Assembly (NCBI GenBank): GCA_030643455.1
Contig: DAOWLV010000207.1
Span: 1 to 6,258, forward strand
DNA: 6,258 nt
Source of the DNA: Candidatus Krumholzibacteriia bacterium
GTDB lineage: Bacteria > Krumholzibacteriota > Krumholzibacteriia > LZORAL124-64-63
Direction: 5' to 3'
Shown here: piece after piece, positions 1 through 5,975 of the stretch
Layout of the letters: each line of letters opens with the position of its first letter
How positions within the stretch are numbered: the stretch's first letter is position 1
Notes under the pieces: generated by a model
The model's input: the letters and a program-made list of their open reading frames with translations, nothing else
Told to the model about the DNA's origin: nothing
Databases searched by the model: none
Position numbers and translations under genes: made by a program

Positions 1-797
1 CCCGGGCCGTCATGCCCAACGTGCCGATGGTCGGCGTGTTCGACACGGCCTTCCATCAGACCATGCCCGACCGCGCCTACATCTACCCCATCCCCTACAG
101 CCTTTACGAGGACTACCAGATCCGGCGTTACGGTTTCCACGGCACCAGCCACCGCTACGTCACCCAGCGCGCCGCGCAGATTCTCGAGCGGGACGTTACC
201 GACCTGAACCTCATCACCTGCCACCTGGGTAACGGGGCCTCGATGGCCGCGGTCCTGGGCGGCCGGTCCATCGACACCTCCATGGGCCTGACCCCCCTGG
301 AAGGTTTGATGATGGGCACCCGCAGCGGGGACATCGATCCGGCCCTGGTGGGCCACCTTGCCCGGACCCTGGATTTGACACTGGCCGAGGTGGAAAAGAT
401 CCTGAACAAGGAAAGCGGCCTGGTCGGCATCAGCGGCATCAGCAGCGACCTGCGGGACGTCGAACGGGAATACGCCAACGGCAACGACCGGGCCCGCCTG
501 GCCCTCGAGGTCTACGCCTACCACATCCGCAAGTACATCGGCTCCTATGCCGTGGCCCTCGGCCGGGTGGACGCCATCATCTTCACCGCCGGCATCGGAG
601 AACACGCCTCCCTGATCCGGGAATGGTCCTGCCGGGGCCTGGAAGCCGTGGGAGCCATCCTCGATCCCTTCAAGAACGCCACCCGCCACGACGAGGCCAT
701 CATCAGCAAGATGAGTTCGCGCGTCAGGATCATGATCATTCCCACCAATGAGGAGCTCATGATTGCTCGTGACACTCGGGATCTGGTTCTGGTCTAG
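1..797 (+). CDS. ackA: acetate kinase, C-terminal part (5' truncated by window edge)
   Basis: Acetate kinase catalyses ATP + acetate <-> ADP + acetyl phosphate in the cytoplasm, the last step of the Pta-AckA overflow/substrate-level phosphorylation route. The frame is open from base 3 (R-A-V, then M at 12), and that M is internal, so the true start lies outside. About 264 of the family's usual ~400 residues are present. Family motifs run in the expected order; numbering is from the M at 12. FDTAFHQTMP is at 10-19 with the catalytic-type Asp 11, and RRYGFHGTSH at 38-47. CHLGNGASM is at 70-78, GTRSGDIDPA at 102-111 with the phosphate-binding Arg 104, and FTAGIGE at 191-197. PTNEE is at 244-248, containing the metal-binding Glu. 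One small deviation is GIGEHAS where GIGENS is usual. The last four codons and the stop lie inside the left arm of a long inverted repeat. The gene is convergent with the lipoprotein gene downstream. Identity is very secure. Confidence 0.97.
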   Translation, partial: RAVMPNVPMVGVFDTAFHQTMPDRAYIYPIPYSLYEDYQIRRYGFHGTSHRYVTQRAAQILERDVTDLNLITCHLGNGASMAAVLGGRSIDTSMGLTPLEGLMMGTRSGDIDPALVGHLARTLDLTLAEVEKILNKESGLVGISGISSDLRDVEREYANGNDRARLALEVYAYHIRKYIGSYAVALGRVDAIIFTAGIGEHASLIREWSCRGLEAVGAILDPFKNATRHDEAIISKMSSRVRIMIIPTNEELMIARDTRDLVLV

Positions 798-897
798 TTT
801 CCTGGCATGGTTCCGCAGGCCCTGAAATGTCCTCAACCCTTCGGGCCTGCGGATTATTCAGGGCCTGCGGAACCATGCCAGGAAACTAGACCAGAAC
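786..897. repeat. perfect 41-bp inverted repeat, possible bidirectional terminator
   Basis: The left arm 786-826 and right arm 857-897 are exact reverse complements over 41 bp, separated by a 30-nt spacer (827-856). The left arm begins in the last four ackA codons and includes the TAG stop at 795-797. The right arm ends 13 bp before the stop codon of the opposing lipoprotein gene (911-913). Pairing decays outside the arms, with a first mismatch just beyond 786/897 and only partial matching further out. The position between convergent genes suggests a shared terminator. However, neither side has a clear U-tract, and 41 bp is far longer than a normal intrinsic terminator stem. Alternatives are the footprint of an inverted duplication, a small MITE-like element, or an assembly or amplification foldback artefact. 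The structure is certain; its role is not. Confidence 0.75.
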
Positions 898-910
898 GAG
901 ACCCAGGTTG

Positions 911-2270
911 TCATTCAGTAGGAGGTATAAGGCGGAAGACCGATTGGATTTGATTTACACCGATTACTTCCTGGTTGTGGTTGATGGCCAGGACGAACCA
1001 ATAGTGGAGGCCTGGGGTGACCAGGGAATCGGGCAGCTCGATGTAATTTGTGTCGGTTGGAGGGAGGATGCCCCGGTCGAAACGGACTTCATAGGAGGTG
1101 GCGCCGGGGACTGCGAACCATTCCAGGGTTCGGGGAAACAGATAGCCTCCGGCCGTGGGTTGGCCACTGGGGTTCGATTTCGTGCAGAACGATCAGGTCG
1201 CCCGCGTCGATGGCCTGGCCCGGCTCGATCTCCAGGGGAACGTTGCCCTCCTGGTCAGGAAAAAACGCACCGTCCGCCAGGGGGAACCCGGGTTGCAGAC
1301 GATAGGTGCCTGCCGGCAGCCCGTCGATGGTGTAACGGCCGTCCTGGTCGGTGACCTCGGCCCAACCCGTCAGGCCCGGCCCGGCCTTTTCATGTTCGGG
1401 TACATCCACCACTCCCAATCCCACCACGAGGTTCGTGACCGGGAGCCCGTCCCGCATCATCCGGCCGCTGATCGAACCGCTGTCACCGCTGTCGAGGGGC
1501 GTCATGGGGATCGTGACGCCGCTGATGTCCACGTTGTCACTTCCGTGGGGTGGATCATAGCTCCAGATCACCGGACGGTATCCCTGGCGGGTCAATCGCA
1601 ACGGGTTGATCTGGATAAGGTTGCCGGTGTCTGGGTCCGGACCGAAGGGGATCTGGGAAACCGAGAACTTTCCGTCGCCCGCGGTGACGTCATCGCTGGC
1701 GGAGGTGTTTCCCTGGTACCCCGACAGGTAGGGAGAAAGGCTGATGAATACCTGGTCGAGAGGGTCGCCCGACAACGCGTCGACAATTTGACCGGCGATG
1801 CGGGGCAGGCTGTCGGGCGCCACCTTGCGGACCTGGACTACCACCACTGTGACCGGTGGACTCGGAGACGACTTCATTGAATGGGGCACCAAGGGCCCGG
1901 TCAAGACTCCCGGTCCCTCGGAAAATCGTTTCCCCTTGTTGAAGTACCAATAATCAGGCAAGGAGTGCACAACGTAGTCCACTCCGCAAAAAACCAGGAG
2001 TCGATGGCCATTCGAGGGATCAATGTCGAAGCGGCAATACCCGTCATCCCCGGACACCACAGGACCGGCCACCGGAACGTTGGACCGGTAATCCATCAGC
2101 ACGACCTTGATGCCGGCCACCGGCCGTCCATCAGCTTCGTCCAGAACCTGGACCTGGTCGGGCACAACGACGATTTTTCTTTCATCGTCATCACTGCAGC
2201 CGGCCAGCATGGCCAACCCGCAACAGGCAGCGACCAGAAGAAATAGTCGAACCGGAACATTGGGTTTCAT
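911..2270 (-). pseudogene. lipoprotein with carboxypeptidase-regulatory-like domains and FN3-like end, frameshifted
   Basis: I infer an exported, lipid-anchored beta-domain protein of unknown ligand. I chose the start at 2270 (MKPNVPVRLFLL) because AGGA at 2279-2282 sits 8 nt upstream; an in-frame ATG at 2279 would abut that site. The signal peptide is hydrophobic at about residues 9-24, with lipobox L22-A-G-C25. After Cys25 come three carboxypeptidase-regulatory-like (transthyretin-fold) units: roughly residues 37-110 (DEADGRPVAGIKVVL, DDGYCRFD), 155-235 (IAGQIVDALSGDPLDQVFI, AGDGKFSV) and 265-365 (SISGRMMRDGLPV, DQDGRYTIDGLPAGTYRL). This frame stops at 1089. The -1/+1 neighbouring frame continues sensibly to TGA at 911-913 with an FN3-like stretch (LEWFAVPGATSYEVRF, then GLHYWFVLAIN). 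Dropping one base from the C4 run (G4 on the plus strand, 1169-1172) joins the frames as IEP-SGQPTAGGYLFP and gives 452 residues. It could be a sequencing error, a real mutation or recoding. Typed as pseudogene only because the frame is broken. Confidence 0.8.
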
Positions 2271-2313
2271 GGGTGTCATCCTATTCTTCGTTTGCAGTTG
2301 ATTTAAATATATG

Positions 2314-2340
2314 GGGGCGGCGACTCCAAGTCACCGCCCC
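2314..2340 (-). terminator. intrinsic terminator of the PhzF-like gene
   Basis: The arms 2314-2325 and 2329-2340 form a 12-bp stem with a 3-nt loop. In minus-strand RNA every position pairs (11 Watson-Crick plus one G-U). On the plus strand the same position is a C/A mismatch, so the hairpin favours minus-strand transcription. Downstream on the minus strand comes an AT-rich run (ATATATTTAAAT, 2312-2301) instead of a clean U-tract. It lies 39 bp past the PhzF-like stop and about 43 bp before the lipoprotein start, so the two minus-strand genes are probably separate or only partly coupled transcripts. The AT-rich run could also hold the lipoprotein promoter's -10 (TATATT, 2311-2306), but I see no matching -35. 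Confidence 0.7.
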
Positions 2341-2378
2341 TCTCCCCTTCACGCGTTGTTTCGCCCCCACCTCGCGCC

Positions 2379-3311
2379 TCAATAGGCCGCATAAATCACC
2401 TTGCGGTTGAAGTGGAACGATCCCCGCATGACGACCGCGCCGGTGGCGATCAGTTCGATGGTCCGGATACGTCCGCCGGGAGCATGGACGCAGACTTCGG
2501 CCGTGGTCGGCCGACCCAGGGAATGCCCCTGCTCTGTCACCACCGTGACGTGATCCGCCGTCGGTACCAACCGACGGTCCACGAGGTAGGCGACCGCCGC
2601 ACCCAGAGACGTACCGCTGGCCAGATCCTCATCCGCCCCCACCCGGGGATGGAAAAACCGGCAGTGGAAGTCGGCCTCGCTGCTGTAGGTTTCAGGGCAG
2701 ACGAGGGTGATCCCCCCGACGCCCCGGCGATCGGTCAACTCACCGATGGGTTCCATGTCCCGGAACACCCCGCGGATGGCGTTGCGATCATTGACCGGCA
2801 CGATGATCTGGTCGAAACCACAGGACACCCGCTGGGGTCCGTGATCCCCGATGCGCAGGTATTCCGCTGGCAGGCCGAGAGCCGCGGCCACCTCCCCGGC
2901 GGGCACCGGCTCCCCGAACCGGGGTTCGGGCAACTCGAGAGTGATCCGTGTTCTGCCGTCCTGACTCGCCGTCAGGGTCACCGGCAGGATTCCCGCCCCG
3001 GTTTCCAGACGAACCTCCAGGCCCTGGGGATGAGGCTTGTAGAACCCCCGGTCAGCCATGGAGGCGAAGGCGGCGATGACCACGTGGCCGCTGAGAATGG
3101 CCTCACGCCGCTTGGTGAAGAAACGCAGCCGGATATCGGCCTCCGATGTTTCCGGGGGCAGGACAAATCCCGCCTCCATGGAGAGTTCATCGGTGATCTG
3201 GAGCATTTCCGCTTCGGTCAGACTGGCGGCGTTGGGAATGATGGCGGCGGGATTCCCCGTAAAAGGATGATCCGCGAACGCATCCACGATATGGAAGGGA
3301 ATGATGGCCAT
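2379..3311 (-). CDS. PhzF-family isomerase/epimerase-like protein
   Basis: This is a cytoplasmic enzyme of the PhzF/diaminopimelate-epimerase-fold family, whose members catalyse isomerisations by proton transfer; most are of unknown substrate. The start at 3311 (MAIIPFHIVDAFADHPFTGNP) is chosen because AGAGGA lies just upstream on the minus strand; an upstream in-frame TTG at 3368 adds 19 residues unlike the family. The length is 310 residues, normal for the family. The N-terminal signature VDAFADHPFTGNPAA (9-23) is typical. Glu46 in ELSMEAGFV matches the catalytic Glu of the usual SET/SAE motif. RLRFFTKRREAILSGHVV (61-78) matches the second motif with the conserved Gly75-His76, but the usual CGHAT reads SGHVV. 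CRFFHPRVGADEDLASGT (217-234) matches the F.P..G..ED.aTG motif, with Glu228-Asp229. No phenazine genes are nearby, so a phenazine role should not be assumed. It is divergent from the large exported protein gene. Confidence 0.9.
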   Translation of the reverse strand: MAIIPFHIVDAFADHPFTGNPAAIIPNAASLTEAEMLQITDELSMEAGFVLPPETSEADIRLRFFTKRREAILSGHVVIAAFASMADRGFYKPHPQGLEVRLETGAGILPVTLTASQDGRTRITLELPEPRFGEPVPAGEVAAALGLPAEYLRIGDHGPQRVSCGFDQIIVPVNDRNAIRGVFRDMEPIGELTDRRGVGGITLVCPETYSSEADFHCRFFHPRVGADEDLASGTSLGAAVAYLVDRRLVPTADHVTVVTEQGHSLGRPTTAEVCVHAPGGRIRTIELIATGAVVMRGSFHFNRKVIYAAY

Positions 3312-3424
3312 GGCGTCCTCTTTCGCTGTGGCGCCGCCGAGGCAGACGCCGATCCGGACGGCCGGCAACGGGATTCTGGGCGGTCCCGGAGTACCGGGTT
3401 GGAAAACGAGGAACGATAGTGATC

Positions 3425-3453
3425 ATGTTAACCACAAAGGGAGGGTGTCACAA
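3425..3453 (-). promoter_or_regulatory. candidate sigma70-type promoter for the PhzF-like gene
   Basis: On the minus strand, TTGTGA (3453-3448) and TAACAT (3430-3425) are separated by exactly 17 bp; each matches the -35/-10 consensus at four of six positions. Transcription would start near 3418, giving a leader of about 107 nt before the ATG at 3311. This is a motif match by eye only, in a lineage whose promoter consensus is unknown. Confidence 0.3.
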
Positions 3454-3458
3454 CTCGC

Positions 3459-3487
3459 TTGCCGTGGGGCCCGTGGGGAACTTTTAT
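3459..3487 (+). promoter_or_regulatory. candidate sigma70-type promoter for the TPR/CBM9-like gene
   Basis: TTGCCG (3459-3464) and TTTTAT (3482-3487) have a 17-bp spacer, each matching the consensus at four of six positions. The predicted start is near 3494, about 42 nt before the ATG at 3536. The spacer contains a tandem CCGTGGGG (3462-3469 and 3471-3478). The divergent candidate promoter for the PhzF-like gene lies immediately upstream, so the two -35 regions are nearly adjacent. This is a motif match only. Confidence 0.33.
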
Positions 3488-3535
3488 TCAGTACCGGGTT
3501 CAGAGCCTGGGTCATCCGACCAGTGAAAGGAAATC

Positions 3536-5767
3536 ATGGGTCCTGCGATACTTGACCGTCCCCGTTCCCTCAGCCGAAGCGGTCTTGCTTCCGGCCTTTT
3601 TCTGGCCGTCCTTATCCTCGCTGTCCCGCTGAATGCCGCCTCCGAGCCCGTCGAGTCGGACCGGGCCGAACTGGCCGATGAGATCATTGACCTGATGCGG
3701 CAGGAGCGCCGGGACGAGGCCCTACCGTTGTGCCGGACCTACACCGACCGCTTTCCGGACGACCCGGTCATGCTCTACAACTTGGCCTGCCTGGAAAACA
3801 TGACCGGACACGCCGAGGAAGCGGTCGACGCCTTCACCAGGGCTGTGGCTGCCGGATTCGACGATTTCTCGATGGCGTTCAGCGACCCCGACCTGGCAAG
3901 TCTGAAGAACCATCCCCACATGGTCGATCTATCCATAAAACACCAGGTCCGCCTGGGCCGGCTGGCCGCAGCTTTGGCCGAGACCCTTTCCTGGCAGGAA
4001 ATCTCCGGACCCATTCCCTTGGCGGCCGGCCACACCGGCACTGCTACGTCCCCCCCCGAAATCCGCCTGACCTGGACACCGGTGGGTCTGGACATCGAAC
4101 TTCACGCCACGGGGCCCTGGGCAGACCTGTTGGGACCGGACAATCTGGCACCCTGGAACGGGGGTCCCGGTCTGGTCTTCACCCTTGGGATCCCGGATTT
4201 GAACAACCAGCATTATTCGATTTCCAACTTTTTCCTGTTCGCCTTTGGCGTGGAAAAGGGCAATGCCTTGGGCGCCGTCTACCTGGCCAGCCAGGAACGC
4301 TGGCAGGCCCTGGCCGAACTCGTACCGAAGGTCAGGCAGGACGACGCGGAAAACCTGGAGCTCCGCGCCACGATTCCCTGGGCCAGCATCCTGCCCTACA
4401 ACCCCCTGGTCGACGATCAGCTGGGCTTCAACGCAACTGTTCGGCTCACCGAATCCGGCGATCCGAAAATGGCCTCCCTGTTGCCGGACCCGGCCGCCTT
4501 CCGCCCCCGGTCAAAGCGGCGGCGTATTGTCCCGCTCGTATTCCAGACCTCGTCGGTGAGCGAAGAGGTGTTTGTCGGCATGGTTTCCAACACCATCAGT
4601 GGCGCCGAACCGGTCACCTTCGATCTGGTCGCGGTTTCCCGGGAAAAAGGAACCGGCCGGCTGACCATTGATTTCCTCGGCGGACCCGAACAGTCCCTGC
4701 TCCCGGACGGACAGGTGACCGAAACGCTCAACCTTGACAAGGGCCTCAACTGGTTGACCCGGCAGGCGGATTTCACCGGCCTGAAGACTGGCGCCTACGT
4801 GATCAAGACCGAACTTACCTTTCCCTCCGGGCGATCTCTTACCTGGGGTTCTTCCGTTTTGCAGCTGGCGCCCGACTGGCGGCAGGAAGCCCTGGTCAGG
4901 ATAGACCTGCTCGATGCGCTGGAAAGGCCCACCGCCCTGTATTATTTCGAATCCATCGACCAGGCTGTGGCCGCCCATTCTCCTCGGCGTGGACCCGGGA
5001 CCATCGCCGCCACCATCGATGAACTCGCCCGGTTGCTTGACAACGCCGACAAGGAAGGATCGATTTTCCCTGACAGGGGATCATTCCTGGCTGTCTACCC
5101 CGGCCCGGCAGGCGACACCAGGGTGTGCCACCTCTATTTGCCGTCAGGATGGAAAATCGCCGCCAAGCTGAACCCCGTTCTCACGCTCACGACCGCCACC
5201 GACATGGCCGGCGTCATTGCCGGCCGCATGGGCCAGAACTATGAACAAGGAGGTAGGACGCCGACCCTCAAGGCAGGACCCGACGAGGGGTTCCCGGTTT
5301 TCCTGGTGCCCCGTCTTGGCCCGGTGGCCAACCGTCGGCCTGGCGAGGCGCCTGCCGACATGCAGGCAGAAGCCGAAGCCTGCCTCATCTGGGCCCAAAA
5401 AACTTTCCAGGCATCCACCGTTTCGGTGGCGGGCGTCGACCAGGGCGCCGGAACCGCCCTGTTGCTCGCAAAAAACCAACCTGACGCCATGAAAGCGATG
5501 ATCATCTTTGCAGGGAAGAGTCTCGAGCCCTGGCCCCAGGCCGACCCTGACTACATCAAGCGGCAGTTGGACGGCTTCCCCGGGAAACTTCCCGTTACCT
5601 GGTTGGATTTCATCCACGAAACCGAGATCGCCGGCCAGGGCCCACTGATCCTGGATGCCTTGAGGGAACTGGGGAGTAATATTCTGGAGGTCCAGGAGGT
5701 TCGGGGCGGATTGAATTTTACACAGGTCGCCGACCGGACCGTACTTTGGGCGGAAGACCTGCGCTGA
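3536..5767 (+). CDS. exported TPR / CBM9-like / degenerate alpha-beta-hydrolase protein
   Basis: This is a 743-residue envelope or secreted protein; I do not recognise a named family. The start at 3536 has AAAGGA 4 nt upstream and gives a signal peptide: a basic N-terminus, a hydrophobic core at about 17-32 and likely cleavage after NAA (residue 35). Residues 44-110 look like two TPR units (RRDEALPLCRTYTDRFPDDP; LYNLACLENMTGHAEEAVDAF). They end in the GFDDF...SDPDLASLKNHP pattern often seen after TPRs. Residues 153-336 resemble a CBM9-type beta-sandwich (IRLTWTPVGLDIELHATG; LELRATIPWASILPY; QLGFNATVRLTES). Residues 337-445 look like a second beta-sandwich. From about 510 to the end there is an esterase/alpha-beta-hydrolase-like pattern, but the nucleophile elbow reads G633-V-D-Q-G637 (Asp for Ser). 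The place of the final His reads GGLNF (Leu726), so hydrolysis is unlikely. I infer a binding or scaffold role. Domain names rest on pattern recognition; the ORF itself is secure. Confidence 0.85.
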   Translation: MGPAILDRPRSLSRSGLASGLFLAVLILAVPLNAASEPVESDRAELADEIIDLMRQERRDEALPLCRTYTDRFPDDPVMLYNLACLENMTGHAEEAVDAFTRAVAAGFDDFSMAFSDPDLASLKNHPHMVDLSIKHQVRLGRLAAALAETLSWQEISGPIPLAAGHTGTATSPPEIRLTWTPVGLDIELHATGPWADLLGPDNLAPWNGGPGLVFTLGIPDLNNQHYSISNFFLFAFGVEKGNALGAVYLASQERWQALAELVPKVRQDDAENLELRATIPWASILPYNPLVDDQLGFNATVRLTESGDPKMASLLPDPAAFRPRSKRRRIVPLVFQTSSVSEEVFVGMVSNTISGAEPVTFDLVAVSREKGTGRLTIDFLGGPEQSLLPDGQVTETLNLDKGLNWLTRQADFTGLKTGAYVIKTELTFPSGRSLTWGSSVLQLAPDWRQEALVRIDLLDALERPTALYYFESIDQAVAAHSPRRGPGTIAATIDELARLLDNADKEGSIFPDRGSFLAVYPGPAGDTRVCHLYLPSGWKIAAKLNPVLTLTTATDMAGVIAGRMGQNYEQGGRTPTLKAGPDEGFPVFLVPRLGPVANRRPGEAPADMQAEAEACLIWAQKTFQASTVSVAGVDQGAGTALLLAKNQPDAMKAMIIFAGKSLEPWPQADPDYIKRQLDGFPGKLPVTWLDFIHETEIAGQGPLILDALRELGSNILEVQEVRGGLNFTQVADRTVLWAEDLR

Positions 5768-5974
5768 TTTTTCAGGTTGTGGCTTTGAAATTGTGTCTTG
5801 TTTTTGGGCTTGTTCCGGGGCGGCTTGAGTTTGATGAACACACATTATCGTTTAGATGGTGATTTTGTAAATACCTGAATTTATTTGGGTTTATTGCGAT
5901 TATTTCTGGCTTTTTTCGTTATTTTTTCGTATATTGGGGTTGCCTCCCAAGACCTTTGAAAATGGAGGAACTCC
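5768..5974 (+). promoter_or_regulatory. AT-rich leader with phased T-tracts upstream of the HNH-like gene
   Basis: This non-coding gap is far more AT-rich than the surrounding genes. Between 5881 and 5935 short A/T runs recur about every helical turn: TTATTT 5881, TTTATT 5890, TTATTT 5900, TTTTTT 5911, TTTTTT 5922, ATATT 5931. The last two sit in an exact 11-bp-spaced repeat of TTTTTTCGT (5911-5919, 5922-5930). Such phasing is the classic signature of intrinsically curved DNA near promoters. TATATT (5930-5935) is a possible -10 without a convincing -35; TTGCGA (5894-5899) with GTTATT (5918-5923) at 18 bp is another weak option. No convincing terminator follows the upstream gene; CTGATTTTTCAG at 5764-5775 is only a 4-bp stem. 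Confidence 0.4.
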
Positions 5975-5975
5975 A
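5943..5975 (+). promoter_or_regulatory. Shine-Dalgarno of the HNH-like gene within two competing hairpins
   Basis: The ribosome binding site GGAGG (5964-5968) is 6 nt before the ATG at 5975 and fixes the start. It can pair with CCTCC at 5943-5947 (5 bp, 16-nt loop). TGGAG (5963-5967) can instead pair with CTCCA (5971-5975), a 5-bp stem with a 3-nt loop that covers both the ribosome site and the first base of the start codon. The two folds exclude each other, and both would reduce translation. The short stems could be coincidence. Confidence 0.4.

Larger units (their letters stand above)
3390..3500. repeat. 11-bp direct repeat, 100-bp period, in the divergent promoter region
   Basis: AGTACCGGGTT occurs at 3390-3400 and again at 3490-3500. 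The flanks differ, so the match is exactly 11 bp. The first copy lies just downstream of the candidate minus-strand start (about 3418) and the second overlaps the candidate plus-strand start (about 3494). A shared regulator binding both is conceivable, but nothing in the window identifies one. Confidence 0.45.

Noticed and set aside
908..1880. Overlapping plus-strand open frames opposite the lipoprotein gene
   Set aside because: Their translations are low-complexity, rich in R/G/P and show no motif, whereas the minus strand has a lipobox and repeated beta-domain patterns. They are antisense shadows of a G+C-rich gene.
2271..2279. ATG at 2279 as the lipoprotein start
   Set aside because: The purine-rich ribosome site AGGA overlaps or abuts that ATG; it is correctly spaced (8 nt) for the ATG at 2270, which also gives a typical M-K lipoprotein leader.
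3312..3368. Extended start of the PhzF-like gene at TTG 3368
   Set aside because: The extra 19 residues do not resemble the family N-terminus, while ATG 3311 has AGAGGA at proper spacing and begins directly at the conserved strand.
2412..3419. 335-residue plus-strand open frame opposite the PhzF-like gene
   Set aside because: It is slightly longer than the real gene but has no recognisable motif and is rich in G/R/D/H. The minus strand carries all PhzF-family motifs in order with a good ribosome binding site.
3730..4671. 313-residue plus-strand frame inside the TPR/CBM9-like gene
   Set aside because: It is an out-of-frame reading of the same DNA with R/G/P-rich composition and no start context; the 743-residue frame has a signal peptide and domain patterns.
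5764..5775. CTGATTTTTCAG as a terminator of the large gene
   Set aside because: The stem is only 4 bp, has no G+C-rich core and overlaps the stop codon; it is too weak to call.
5144..5845. 233-residue minus-strand open frame
   Set aside because: It is antisense to the hydrolase-like domain, starts in the AT-rich leader without a convincing ribosome site, and has no family features.
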